Both the position numbers and the translations under genes were made by a program. From positions 1,178,001 to 1,242,000 of the forward strand of contig JANCIK010000002.1 in assembly GCA_028532985.1 (NCBI GenBank): a stretch of DNA of 64,000 nt, in the 5' to 3' direction. A model generated the notes under the pieces. It was not told where the DNA came from. It did not search any database and saw nothing but the letters and a program-made list of their open reading frames with translations. This document shows, piece by piece, positions 24,398 through 36,828 of this stretch. Origin of the DNA: Stropharia rugosoannulata (taxonomy: Eukaryota; Basidiomycota; Agaricomycetes; Agaricales; Strophariaceae). Every line of letters begins with the position of its first letter. Position 1 is the first letter of the stretch.

Positions 24398-26633
24398 CTA
24401 AGGAAAATATGCTGAAATTACTCTAAAGCCCAGCTGCTTTGCTTCTTCTCCAGTCAGAGTAAGTACACCTTCCTTTGATACATTGAGCCCACTATACGGA
24501 AGATTTATTTGGAGTGGGCCTAAGTAATTGAAATATGGGGTGTATAAAGATGATTTGAGGGGCTTTATGTCTGTGAACTGTGTTGTGATAGGATCATGAC
24601 TGGGATTGAGCAAGTCTGGTACCACAGGGACACCAATATTATTTCCAACGGGTATGTAAACCTTGTCGTGATCATGGTCGACTTGTGATGCAAAAATGGC
24701 CAGAAAAATGAAAGGGGGGAGATCGTCCATGTCGGTCTTTTGTTGAGGCAGGGTGATGTTCAGGTTGGAAGCCCACTTTGATGTCTCTTTGCTATCATCC
24801 AGTGCAATATATATTGACGAACGTGAATCGTCGATTGTCCAGAGTATATTGCTCATCAATACATTGGGTGGGAAGTCATTTTTGTATTCATCTTCTCTGA
24901 ACAGGGGAATTGCCAGGAATGTCGCATGGACTCCTAAATGTGACAGTACTATTGGCTCCTGCGGGGCAATTTGGGGTTTTTTGACCACCTTTGCATGTCC
25001 AATGTATTTAGTAATTGCGAATGGCAGGATGGAATATTTGTCAGTGTGGTTGAAGAGATCCCGAAAGTCGCTCCTGGAGATCATTATTTGCTGGATCATT
25101 CGGCTTAGTGCGCTCCATGACCCTTCACCGTATGCAATGGCAATGCTAGACTGGAGAAGACCCATTAGGGAGTAGACTTGGTCTTCTGCACGGGTAACCT
25201 TGCGCTTTGCCGCAAGCTCCATGATCCTGCAGATCGGGATAAAGTGAGGTGCCAAGTTGAGAAAGTAGAGCTCTCTACATGTAATTGATGTTGCCTTAAA
25301 AATTTGGTATTGAATTTCAACTGCCATCGGATTGTCGTATTCATCGGCTCCCTGCAAGATAAACTCGGGATTGCTCAGGTGTGCTTCAAAATTGCCTGGG
25401 ACAAGCTGTGTCCAGTTGCGGTTATAGAAATGAATTCGGTGGTTTGCTACCAATTCTTGCAGCGTCCAGCCTCGCGTGAACCACACGTCATTCGGGATCT
25501 CCGCAAACTCCAGTGTGTCGGCGAGGTATGCGATGCAGACGTGCGCCCCTTTGTACCACGTGTACATTGAGCGAATGGACTCGTCCAGCTCGGCGCTGCT
25601 TTCCTTGTTTATACAAACAGTATCCATCCAGCCCATTACAACACCGTGCTCGCGTGCGGCGACTGAGCAGAATTTAGCAATCTTAGCGTTACCGCGGGCG
25701 TTCTGCGGGAGTGCGCGGTCTTCCCAGTCCTGGTATAGGACGTCCCCGGGCATGCCACGCAACCAGGTGTGCGAAAGAATTGCGTACTTGCAGAAGTCCT
25801 GTACAAGCAAATACAGATCAAGTTCGTCCCTTATTTTCCTTCTGAGCGCCCGTTTCTCTGGATAGGCAGTGTGTATGCGGGTGAGAATGATGCCGACCAG
25901 TGTGCTGCGATCGACTAGAGTACAACTGCCTCCGCTTGGGTCAAAGCTTATCATGCGGATCGGCATCCAGTTGAATACATTTTTGTTAACTTCTTCAATC
26001 AGCTTGGTAGGAAGTTCTGAAGAGTCGTCGTTTAATTAGGCTAGAAACATGAAATCTGAACATCGCACCTTCTACATTTGGGTACATATCTACCAGATTG
26101 GATAGAAGCAAGAATTCATCCGCATCGGAGATTGATGTTTTCGGTGGTCTCTTATTTGCTAAAAGATATTCAAATTAGACGCAATGTCGATTGCCTGGAA
26201 TGGCAGAAAGCCTACCAGGGAAACGTTCCTCAATGGATATGGATATGTCTAATATCACATATAAGTATGTACATGAAATAGACAAAGACAAAAGAGTTCT
26301 ACCTTCTTGCTCATCTCCTGCGTCATCCCCTCCGGAATTTGCTACGAGGCTCACAAAGTTTCCCAGTGTCTTCAAGAGTTCTAGACCTTGAACAGATGTG
26401 CACAAGCTGGTAATATCCTTGTCTGGATGTAGCCCTCATTAATATTAAGCTTTCTAGCTCATGTAGGCGAGCGTACTTGGAGTCGTAGGCCTGATGAATT
26501 CGATGAGACTTGCCAGAAAAGCAGAGCCGCGTGCGTTGACATCAGCTTGGTCCTCTTAATATCAGTATATTCTGCGACAGACAGAACCATAGTACTCACC
26601 GGAACCTGGAGGTAGGGGGCTTGTAAAAGTCAT
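24398..26633 (-). CDS. HET-domain protein, paralog 4, inverted (657 aa, 6 exons)
   Basis: Minus-strand exons in transcript order: 26600-26633, 26477-26554, 26303-26422, 26216-26248, 26069-26158 and 24398-26016. It starts MTFTSPLPPGS and has the same phase-1 exon logic as the direct copies but lacks their second exon. Its fourth-exon intron uses an ordinary GT donor where copies 1-3 use GC. The HET core is complete: YAILSHTW, MGWMDTVCIN and WFTRGWTLQEL. The short helix before the core reads LPTKLIEEVNKNVF. It is clearly more diverged than copies 1-3 are from each other, so it probably predates the tandem expansion. Non-self recognition or cell-death role is inferred from the family. Confidence 0.85.
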
Positions 26634-27437
26634 GAGCTCTAAAACTGTTTAAAGCAATGTGCGCAATGAGTAGACCGGGGAGAAAACGTGTATATGCACG
26701 GTTTGAGCTTCTTTCCTTTAAGTACTTTTTTGTTGTTCCTGGGTTCTATTAATGGGTGCCGTGCGAGTATTTCGAATACTATCACGGGAGGAACGCGCAA
26801 GGCAGTGAAAGAGCTAGCAGTAGTATTGAGCGCTTGAGCGTTTGAGTACAGTGGTGCGCCATAGGTTTCATTTTTGAATGTCTGCAATACACCTATGTAT
26901 GTCACCTACTACACACTTTCTGTGGCTGAACCCACAAGAGCTTGTGTGACCTCAATGCTGCCGTATCGGCATGTATATGCCGGAGCGGCGAGATTCATAT
27001 GGAGATTGGATCTCCGCTGCATCATAAGTGAATGGAATGGACGCATTGTGGACGCAAGACTCTAGTACAACTATAATCACTACGTTCATTACCGCAGTGC
27101 AGCTTTAGAAGCTGAGAAGGATAAAAACGCGGAAACTTAAAATTCACAGTGGAAGTGACTGCGCGCAGCGAGCGGCGATGCATTCCGAACACGTGGAGAA
27201 GACCTACTATGGTGACAAGTAAACGGAGCCGCCGATGGGATGAGCAGCGGTGCATTATAATTAAAAGTGTGAGACCGGAAGTGATAGGTGTTTGTTTTAT
27301 TTTGTGGACGCTCTGGGAATGGGTGGACGGAGGCGAGTGGGAGGCGAGAGCGAATGATGGAATGATGATGGACTTGTGCAACGTGGGCGTCCTTCTCTCT
27401 CCACTACTCCCATCATCCCCCTCTGCGCCCGGCGCTC
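26634..27437. other. Intergenic region, no gene seen
   Basis: About 0.8 kb between the divergent HET-4 and MDR-type genes; it should contain both promoters. The last 50 bases before the MDR start are pyrimidine-rich (CTCTCTCC, CCCATCATCCCC), as is common just upstream of basidiomycete start codons. Nothing else is recognisable. Confidence 0.5.
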
Positions 27438-30400
27438 ATGACCAAGCCCACGCTAGTCCAGACCATCCTCAACCAGCCCTCCCAGACCTACCGCACCCCC
27501 GACGCCCACCCAAATGCGCATATAGCCACCCGCCGCCAGGACTATTTCTCGAGCAAGCAGGAGATGATGCGCATCGCGGCCGAGGTTGTAAGTCCCTCGG
27601 TGTCACCCCGCATTCCACATCGTATTTACAGATTGCTTCTGCGCTTATCTGGTGACTGTTAGCGTCGCGCAGCCGCTGCGGACGACGATGACGACGACGA
27701 CGACGACGACGACGACACGGACGACTCGGAAGTCGATCTCGCGGAGTACTTCACCCCGGGCCAAACGCCGCGCACCTCAATGGCATCCTCTTCCGCCACA
27801 TTCCGCCGTCCGAGCCGCCGCTCGCTGACCGCGGACTCGATGAGAGATGCTCTCTCCATCCCTTTGCCCAACGGTGTACCACCTGCTGTACCGTCTACCC
27901 GCACGCCGTCGGCGACGCCCGCAGTCTCCCGCACGCCCTCGACTTCGGCAGGGGTACCGGCGACCCGCACCCCATCGACATCGGTGCCGACACGCACCCC
28001 ATCGACGTCAACGTCATCCCGCACGGCTGCGACCGGACAGTCTGCATCGACTTCTACGGTGACCCGCACCCCATCGACATCGTCCACCCCATCCGCAACT
28101 CGCGCGAAGCACGCCGTGTCGGCCTCTTCAAGCCTCTCGTCGACGAGCCTTGAGGCGCATAGCCTACTATCTGACTATTCGACTCGGCAGGGTACGGCAA
28201 CCGCCAAAGCGCAATCACAGCAGAGGGATGCGCAGGATGCCCGTGCTACTTCTACCCCCGCTTCCGCTTCCGCATCTGCAAATTGGAATTCGACGTCCAT
28301 GAGCCCAGCCGATGCGCGCCATCCACCAGCGGGAACGAGTAAGAGTTCGAGCAGGTCGCCGCCTTCGGCGTACCCCGGCTCGCCTGCTTCATCGCCATCC
28401 CCTCAATCAACAAATAAGAAAACAACGCCGGAGTCCCGAAGTACCGCGAACGGCACTAAGATCACCAGTTCGAGCCCGAGCACTAGTAACGGCACCGTGC
28501 TGCCCCCGCCCAACGGTACCGCCTCTATTTCTCCCCCCAAAAAATACGCCAGCCCACGCCAGCCGCATACTTTCTCTGCGTTTGCTTCAATATCCTCCCA
28601 GACTGCCACTCCTCCTCCCGCTGGAGCAACTGGGTCAGCAGGTTCTCCGCACAATGGTACTATCAGCCCTTCTGCGCCATCTTCGGGTACCGGAAAGTCC
28701 ATTACTAGCACCTCGACGCGCGTACCACCGCCCTCCAGTAAACAAACGACGCCTCCTAAGACTGGCCCGCCGTCTCGTGCTCGATCGAGCGGTCATCAGC
28801 AGCCACAGCAGCCACAACCCCAACCCCAACCCAAAAAACCGACAATGACAAAACCCGGATCGGCTCTGAGCGCCATGGGTATGGGCATGGATTCGCTCCC
28901 GGAGGAAGAGGAAGATGATTTGAGCGTAGAGTTGGACGTGGGCCGACGTAGGCCCAGTGATGGCGAGACGACGCCACCTGGATGGGACTGGGGCGTCAAG
29001 CCATTTTTTGAACCGACCATAGGGGGCGTCGAGAAGGGCAAGGGAAAAGAACAGGATGGGCCTGCGAGAACGCGTAGTTTGAGGCATACAAGCGGGCATG
29101 GGGCGCGGGGATCTGTTGGCTCCTCTTCCCCGTCATCGGCCTCAGCATCGGGTGCACGCCATCAAGGCACGACGCAGACCTCTCGCCCGTCTTCGTCTTC
29201 TTCCTCGTCTTCTCCCTCTGTTGCTACTACCCCCCGCTCCTCTAGGACTTCTCCGTCTACAACGCCTCGTGCAGGACGCGGGCCGCCGCGCACCCTTGCA
29301 GCAGAAGCGGCAACGCGCGCGGCTGCTCTCGCCGCAGCCGGCCAGGCCCTGCCGTCCCATGGAACCCAGGGATATTCCGCGCTCATTCTTCCCCGCGCGC
29401 CACCCCCCGCATCGTTTGCCTCAATGTCGGCATCGCTTGCGTCTTCCTCGTTCTCGTCGCTTGGTTCTGGTGGGTCTACGCCGCGCGCATATACGCAAGA
29501 CGCCTCGCCTCCCCCACTCCCACCGCTCCCGCCTGCACACTCCCACCGGCTGGCGGGGCTCGTGCCGTTCTCTTCGAGTGTGAATCTTGACCTCGCTAAG
29601 GCGGGGCTGGCGAGCGAGACTATGGCGAGTGTCGAGGTTGTGAGGGGTCTTGGGGCGCGCTATGCGGCTGGGGGCGTGCTCGGACGCCTTGGCCTAGGGC
29701 GTAGGCGGACGAGGGAGGGCAAGTCGAGGGGCCCAGTGCCGGTCCCGCTCCCAATGGTTAATGGAGAGGGAAACCTGGCAGAGATAATGCAACTGGATAC
29801 CCCTGCGAACACGAACACGAATATGAGCGCGAATCCGAGTCCACTGGCGTTCACTGCTTACCGCACGCCACCGAAGAGCGTCCCGCGCACGGGTGTCCTC
29901 GTGCAAGTATGGGCGGTCGGCCTGGACGGTATTGATGCACGCCTGGTCGGGAGCGGGTTGAGACGCGCTCGCACGCGCGGCGTGCCTGAGGTGGGGACTC
30001 GGGCTGCTGACGATGAGCGGGAGGGAGCCGGTGCTAATGGCGTGAACGGACGTCCGAATGGTATTTTTGGCGGCGCGATCACGGATGAACCGGACGCTGA
30101 ACCGGAGCCGGAGGGACTGGCGATGGCGCTTGCGTTCGCTGAGCAAGAAGAAGAAGAGCGCCGGGAGGCGCAGCGCCAACGACAGGAACAGCGCGGGGAC
30201 GGCTCGGAGAGCGATGGGGATGTGGATGTGGACGTCGAGGCGGAGGACGATGGGGAAGGTGATTTGGATGCGGTGCAGTCTACGCCTGCGTCCGGCGCGT
30301 ACGCCGCTGCACCGCGTCGCGGCCCGTTCGCTTCTCTCGGCCGGTCGTTGAGCCTCGGTCTGCGTCTGGGCGGTGGCGGTGGCGCAAAGGACGGCAATGC

Positions 30401-32685
30401 GAAGACGGGGCTTGCGCGCGCGGCTACTTCGACTGGCACGGGTATGAGCGGCACTCCCCCGCGCCCGCGCACCCGGGCAGACTCCCTTGGCATAGCTGGA
30501 GGCATGGATGCGCGCAATGCGGCGCGTAGGGGGATGTCGGGTGTGGACAGCGCACAGTCAACCCCAGGCAGGGGCTCCGCGCCGTCGGCACGCACGCACG
30601 GGAAGAGCTTCAGCATGAGTGCCAGCACGGGCATGGGCGCTCCTGGGGCGGGAAACGCGAATGGGAATGGATCAGGCAGGCCAGAAATATCGCGCCCGAA
30701 GCGCGCCTTCTCACTCCGGCGCAGCGGGAGTGCGGGCGCCGCGGGCGGGTCGGCGGGGAGTCATTCCGACGGCGCGCAGGGGCAAGAGAAGGTGAGGAAG
30801 GACAGTGCGAAGGGCAAGGCGAAGAAGGTAAAGGAGCCGCCGGTGGCGGAGGTGGGGTATATCCCTGGCCGCGCGTTTGTGGGCCGCGTGTTGGAGGTTG
30901 GGTATGATGTGGCGGACGAGGTGGCGAAGCGCGGGGAGTGGGTCGTTGGACTGTTAGATGTACGGAAGGTGAGTGTGGTGTTTTTTGTCATTCACTTTTT
31001 CTTCCGACTTGGCATTTTTTTCTGTTATTTTGGACTTGGACTGCTCTGGTTGCGTTTTCGTCTTGTGCGGATGGGATGGTAGATGGGTGGGATGTGGATG
31101 TGGATACCAATGGTTAATGGTGTGATTGGTCTTTTAGCTTTCTTCATTGATCGGGCAGGTTGGGCTTTGCGGCGCCTACCGCGCATTCTAGGCGGGCATA
31201 CGCCCCCCGCCGCGGTAGTGCGGTGATGCGCGGGGTGATTAGTGGCGGGGAAGTCGTGTTTTGGAGTAATAGCAGACAGGCACCGTCCTCCTTGTTTTGG
31301 CCTTTGTCTTTTCTTTCAGTCCTCCTGGTGTAATTGTGATTTGAAAGTATTTTTGCTAACCACGTTTCGCGTAGGCCGGTGCTTTGACAGAGTACATCGT
31401 CGTCGACCGTCACCGCGTCCGCCGCCTGCCGCCTCCATACGCTGCGGACGCGCAAGGCACGCCTGTCTGGGCCGTTGAGACGCCACAACCGCCGAGCTCA
31501 CCATCAGGATACCCTCACTCACCGACGTCTCAGCCAACGCCGCCATCTACTATCTCCCTTGCCGAGCTTGCCCTGCTCCCACTTTGTGCTCTACCCGCAT
31601 ACCGCGCCATACGCACCTTCGTTTCGGCGTTTGCGCCGCGCAGCATGCGCCCAGCGGATGCGCTTGCGTACGCAGAGGCCCCGCCGAGCGCGGGCCCGCT
31701 CAACTCCCCTGAACATGTGGGTGGGCGCCGCAGGGCGCTGGTGCTCCGCGGCCATGATGGGGCTGGGGCTCTGGCGGTGCAGCTCCTCGCCTCGCGCGGC
31801 TGGCGCGTGTCGGTACATGTCCCCGTAGCGGCCGTTCCTGCGCTTCCACCAGCTCTGGACGCACACAATGCACAGCTTGCTGGGAAGGCGAATGGGAATG
31901 GGAATGGGCATGTTAACCAGAACCAACGCCACCATCATACCAACTCGACCGCGTCTGCTATGACAGAGCCGCTCGACGACTCACCTATGCATCGCGCGGA
32001 GATGCGGGCGCGGGTGTGGGGCGCGGACGAGGTAGTGTATGACGATGGCGGGACAGACGCCGAGACAGCCCAGGACGGCGTTGATGGAGGCCAGGGCGCG
32101 GCGGTACGTGTACTGGCGACGCTCCGCGAGGACGGGGACGTGTTCGACGCTGTGCTTGACGGGATAGGCGGTAAGGCCGTGTGGGCCGCCGCTGAGGCAC
32201 TCCTTGCATCACCTGGCGGCCCGCCCCTCGGTGCGATGCTGTCGACGGAAGATGCGTTCGCGGAGGCGCAGGCGTACCCCCGCCGCCGCGGCACAGGCCA
32301 GTTTACAACGCTCCTGGGACACAACCCTGCTCGCGTGGTGCCTACTGCGAGGGACAACTTCCGTGCTGGGCTCCGCGCCATGCGCATGGGGTCTGGGTCC
32401 GGGGCGGGCTCGGGGTCTAGCGGGTCTGTGCAGAGTGCCGCGCGCGTGGGGTACGCGTGGGTTAGCGTCGCGCAGGATGTGGACTGGGAGGGCCACGACA
32501 TCGCGGAGACGCTGGGTGCCGTGGTGCGCCTTGCGCTCGCGGGCGTGCTCCGGCCGCCGCTGGACGGGCTGGACGCGGACGATGGCGCGCGGAGTCGCGT
32601 ATGGCCGCTCGAGCGTGCTCCTGAGGCGTTTGTCGACGACGGCCCGCTGGTGGATGGGGGCACTGTCGTCGTGCGCGTTGCGTAG
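27438..32685 (+). CDS. Giant MDR-family (GroES-like/quinone-reductase-like) protein, 1588 aa
   Basis: Exons 27438-27587, 27663-30968 and 31375-32685 join in phase 0; the last intron is long (406 bases) with a GCTAAC branch-like site near 31356. Residues 1-50 are well conserved-looking (MTKPTLVQTILNQPSQTYR). A poly-Asp run follows, then roughly 700 residues of Ser/Pro/Thr-rich low complexity. A GroES-like half starts at about 786 (TGVLVQVWAVGLDGIDARLVG), is interrupted by about 295 disordered residues, and resumes at about 1112 (GYIPGRAFVGRVLEVGYDV). Exon 3 gives LTEYIVVD and a Rossmann-type segment (ALVLRGHDGAGALAVQLLA). This order fits medium-chain dehydrogenase/reductases. Zinc ligands are not evident, so an oxidoreductase activity is uncertain; a regulatory or scaffold role is possible. 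The gene is markedly GC-rich compared with its neighbours. Confidence 0.8.
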
Positions 32686-35128
32686 GTACGCGTATTATTC
32701 TGCCAGAGAGGACGGGGTTTATTTCGTGCAATTTCTGTGTGTTACCTATTTCTTGTACTCTTTTTGTTTTCGCGGTTTTGGTCGAATTTCTTGGAGAATT
32801 CATAATTTGAATTTGTATTTTATATTGTTTCTGTGTTGTGTAGAATGGAGGGGAGAGAGGTGATTGCTGCATAGATAGATGTATTTACTATTTACTTTCT
32901 TCTGTACTTCTTGATCCTGGACACCCGGTGTAAACTTCGGCAACCATATCCATGTAGTTTCGTGAATGAAACCCGGTCTGCGAAGGCATAGTTGAAACAA
33001 TCGCCCATAAACCTGGTATATTATACTTATATGGTTTTAGACTTGAGTAATTAGACCTTTGAGGCAGAAAACATTTGTATTGTATTGGGAATAAAAACAT
33101 GAACGTATTCTGTAAATTGAAAAGGTATTTGATGTTTACAAAATAGTCAAATATCATAACATCCCCTCTCATCTTTAAATTACATTTACAACAAGGTATT
33201 GGGTCTATTTAGAGGGGCACGCTGATTTGAAGATGAAGCTCAATGTAGACTGCCTACGCGAAACTCGGCCTAGTAGAGGCCACCGAAATCCACCAGAGCA
33301 ACTTGGAGCGTTGTACCCTCAGTCTTGAGAAGTTGAGCTGCGCGGCTATATGCCACTTTCATTGTAGGAATAGAATAGCCTAAGTTGATATGTGAGTTTA
33401 CCGCACTAGCTATTGTCTGAGGAGAGATAAGTCAGTGGAGGTCTCTTTAAGGAGGTAGAGTGTAGATGAATCTCAGTGATACGCACTGCATGATGAGAGA
33501 GTGTTTGGATTTCATTGTGCCCTAGATGAGCAGCTGGGCAGGCGGCTGTGTTGCGTTGGACCGGGTAGGGACGGGCCTGGAAGGAGTTCAAATGTAAACA
33601 ACATGATAAAAATAGTTGAAATCAGAGATATATAGACCAAATCGGTGACGACGTATATAAGAAGGTTTGGTCTACTAGGTATAGCATGACTGTGTACTAG
33701 TGCTGCGCCTAGTAGTCCTCGAACTCATACACGGATATTGTCAATACTCACCTTGGCAAGTTTCAGCTTGGCAGAAACAACACGGGCAGGGTTCCGAGAA
33801 TGTGGACGATGGACAGAACGTCGATGTGGATCTGAGCGACATGGTCACTGCGGCGTGTGTTATATTGGGAAGGCGAGCTTGCAGGGTTTGTATGTGGGCG
33901 AGGCCTCATTTATATGCAATGCGCATAGGCGGCAACGCTATTTTTGAAGGAGTCACGACGCACACACCCCATATCGAGTAGTTTTTATTGCCATTACTGG
34001 CAATTGGATGTCAGTAGTTCATGTACTTTGCATGTACTGCCTTGAGCCGTGCTGGGTCTTTGTAAATACGAAAGCGTCTGCTGGGATGCTCTGGCATAAA
34101 CAATTCGAGGGAAACAATTATTGACAACGGGGCTAGTAACGTTAATTTATATATCGCACCATGAGCTCTGACACTAGGTCTAATTTATTGTTGTCAGGGT
34201 ACTGCTATGGCATGCGACATCATGGACCTACATATCAAAGCTATTCACATCATACTTTTTCTAACACCTCCCTTTGCCAGGTTCACTTATTTTAGTAGTG
34301 TCAAAGCATTTCGCCCATACAGTACTACCCACGACGTGGGCACTGCCCCCCGGGCCTTATCTTCAACACAAATAAATCATCTTTATTAAGACTCAAGAGA
34401 GCTCTGCAAACTTTTAAAGTGCTTATAAACTAATAAATAATACCCAATTCCCCCGCCCCCTTTCGTGGCCGCCACTCTTTTCAAGTTCTAACTACCCAGA
34501 GTGTGTAGTACTAATATGATGCCACTGAATGACTATATTCAGGAAACAACTTGAAGCTCCCATCATTTTGTCGTTCATGGAGACCCGTCATAAAATTTCA
34601 TCGCTCTGGTCACTGTAATTATCTTGGATATCAGTGTTACTGTCTTGACTATATTTGTCCCTCGACATTCTATTCTCATAGCATTACAGCTACAGGACAC
34701 ATTTGTACTTCGATCCATATCGCGGGCATACCAGGCACGCAGGCGGCCCGTGTCGTGGATTCAAATCCGCTTAGAGCCGCGAGGCGCGCCCGTTCCTTTA
34801 TTTCTCTCCCATGCTTTGCCCATGCTATCAGATGAAATCCCATGAAAGCAAAATGTGAATGACAGAGCAATACATACTCGTCACCACTCTCGCTGCATCG
34901 TGGCGCAAGGCAAATCCAAGAACACTTCCTAAGGTCTTGGTACGTTCTTGGTACGACTTCCAGGCATTTTCTTTACTTACATACATAGGCATCAAAAATA
35001 TCCTTGAGAAACATGCGTGTCATACGATGCTGACACATCAGCGGAGGGGAAGAGCTGGAGGTGGATGTCTGATAGCAATCTGGTACTTGAAGCTGCGGCC
35101 GACTGGTGTCTGTGGTCATCAGTGCCTA
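32686..35128. other. Intergenic region, AT-rich, no confident gene
   Basis: About 2.4 kb. Only one stretch looks possibly coding (33279-33590, minus; listed separately). Short open frames at 33700-33981 plus and around 34550-34850 plus have no family resemblance and poor context. A TTCAAATCC sequence near 34760 resembles a tRNA T-loop but does not fold into a tRNA. Confidence 0.5.
33279..33590 (-). pseudogene. Possible 3' gene fragment, unknown family
   Basis: On the minus strand a frame reading GHNEIQTLSHHAV joins through a plausible short intron to SHINLGYSIPTMKVAY and ends VALVDFGGLY at a stop codon (about 33279). The residue composition looks coding, but no start codon with a clean upstream exon could be found and upstream frames break. 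It may be a truncated gene or chance. The family is not recognised. Confidence 0.25.
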
Positions 35129-36483
35129 ATGCCCGGCGATCTTTCGCTACCCCAGGACATCATCGACACCATCATTGACATCCTTCATGCCTCTGGTGAC
35201 CGAACAGCCCTCAAGACCTGCGCGCTCGTCAGCCCCGCATTTCTCCATCCATGCCGGAAACACCTCTTCGCGACGGTGAATCTCACTGCAACAGGTGCCC
35301 CGTACAAGTGGGATCCAGAACCGACAGGGCCAGGCGTCGACGTCCTCGGCGTACTCTTCCATAACCAACTTGTCGAGAGCCCGTACTTGACGCAGTATGT
35401 CCGCTCACTCAAGGCACATGCACGCAACGGATTCGAGGCGCAGTGGATCATGCAGAGCGAAGAGTTCCCGAGCCTGCTGAGCAATCTTACCCGGCTAGAG
35501 AGCCTGGAGCTCGGCGCACGCGTTGCCATGCGCTGGGCCGCATGTTCACCTGCACTGCGCACTGCGCTTATATCACTTCTCGCCACCTCGCCTCTTCGCC
35601 GGCTGCGCCTGCAGACCGTTGTCGGCCTCCCCGTGTCCCTCGTAGAGCAGTTTGGTGCGCTCACGTCGTTGTACTTGCTTGATGTCCCGCTTGCCCTGGG
35701 AATGGCCGGAGGAGGTGGGTATGAGGACATGCACGAGAGCGCGAACCTCCGTGCGGTGTCTGCGCGGGGCTCTGACTCAATCCTGGAGTTCCTCCTACGT
35801 CCGAACACGACGCGGCGGACGTACATCGACTACTCACGCTTCTGGCTCATCGATTTTCAGCTTGGGCAGCATCCGGGGACGTACCTCCTGCTTTCCGAGT
35901 TCCTTGCGAAGACAGTCTCGCTTACCCAGCTGCACTGCATGCTATCTGCCAACGGTGCGTGCCGCATATAATGTTTCGTCCAGTGGCAGGCATTGATTTT
36001 ATCTGCGCAGTGGATATTCCGCTCTTCGAAGAGTTTCTCAAGCATAACCAGCTTCAGCACGTTCGACATGTCTCTTTTCACCTGCAAGACCCCAGTTTGC
36101 TCCCGTACATCTACACCTTCGTTAGCGCCCTCTCACCGACGTGCGGCGTTGAGGAGATCGACGTGCTTTGCTCTTTATACGGCGAGCAGGACAGAGGGCT
36201 TTCGGAGATCATGAACTGGAATTCAATCAGTTTAGGGCTTCCAGTGAAACAGCTACGGCTTCGGTTCTTCTTGGAACAGAACCACAGCAATCGCGAAGAC
36301 CACGATTGGGCTGAAAGCCTGTTCTCCACCCAGCTCCGCCCGCGGATACAGGACAATTTGCTGCACTTGACTAAGGAAGGCAGGGTAAAAATATTCATAC
36401 ATGTCATTCATTATTTTGGCGTTAGGTACTTCCAGGAAGAAATGGTGCGCATGCGCGATGAGATATTGAATTTGAGGTGGTGA
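35129..36483 (+). CDS. F-box-like protein (432 aa, 2 exons)
   Basis: Exons 35129-35954 and 36011-36483, joined in phase 1 across a 56-base intron (donor GTGCGT). The N-terminus begins MPGDLSLPQDIIDTIIDIL and continues to a CALVSPAFLHPCR segment, the pattern of the F-box-like domain common in mushroom genomes. Such domains bind Skp1 in SCF ubiquitin ligases; the substrate is unknown. The rest is a leucine-rich body without clear repeats (SLELGARVA, LTSLYLLDVPLAL). The ATG at 35129 was chosen because it sits directly before the domain; an open frame extends to 34859, but that extension has no protein character. No sign of damage. Confidence 0.75.
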
Positions 36484-36828
36484 GGTGGATTGTTATTTAA
36501 ATATTTAGTATTTACCCCAAACCTACCCGATCCCCAACAAAATTACTTAAAACGATATCAAAACATGTACAATGTAATAAACCTTTTTTTCCAAGAACCA
36601 GAAATTTTCGCCATTGACGAGCATTCCACGGAAATTCGGGGTGGTGAAGTAGGGTAAAGTCTAAGCAAGGCTGACAAAGTCTACTGAAGGAAGGACACGC
36701 GGCTGTACCGGCCCGTTAGCGAGATATCATTATGTAAGTCAAAACGCCAATAAGTAGCAGCGAGTCGTCATTTACCCATTATACTTGTCCGTTACTCCAC
36801 TTACCGCAGGACCATCTACCAGTAATCT
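36484..36828. other. Intergenic region between F-box gene and YPI1
   Basis: About 345 bases serving as 3' end of the F-box gene and upstream region of YPI1. A tract of eight T residues occurs near 36586. No gene or clear regulatory motif was identified. Confidence 0.4.

Noticed and set aside
28312..30634. Long open frames on the minus strand and in other plus frames inside the MDR gene
   Set aside because: They arise from GC-rich, low-complexity codons of the real gene; compositions (Arg/Ser/Pro runs) mirror the true frame and lack splice or start support.
34700..34790. tRNA-like TTCAAATCC box
   Set aside because: The T-stem pairs poorly (position 53/61 mismatch) and no matching D-arm, anticodon arm or acceptor stem could be found upstream.
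34859..35128. Extended N-terminus of the F-box gene from an upstream ATG
   Set aside because: The extra 90 residues have no protein character and precede the usual domain start; the ATG at 35129 sits directly before the F-box.
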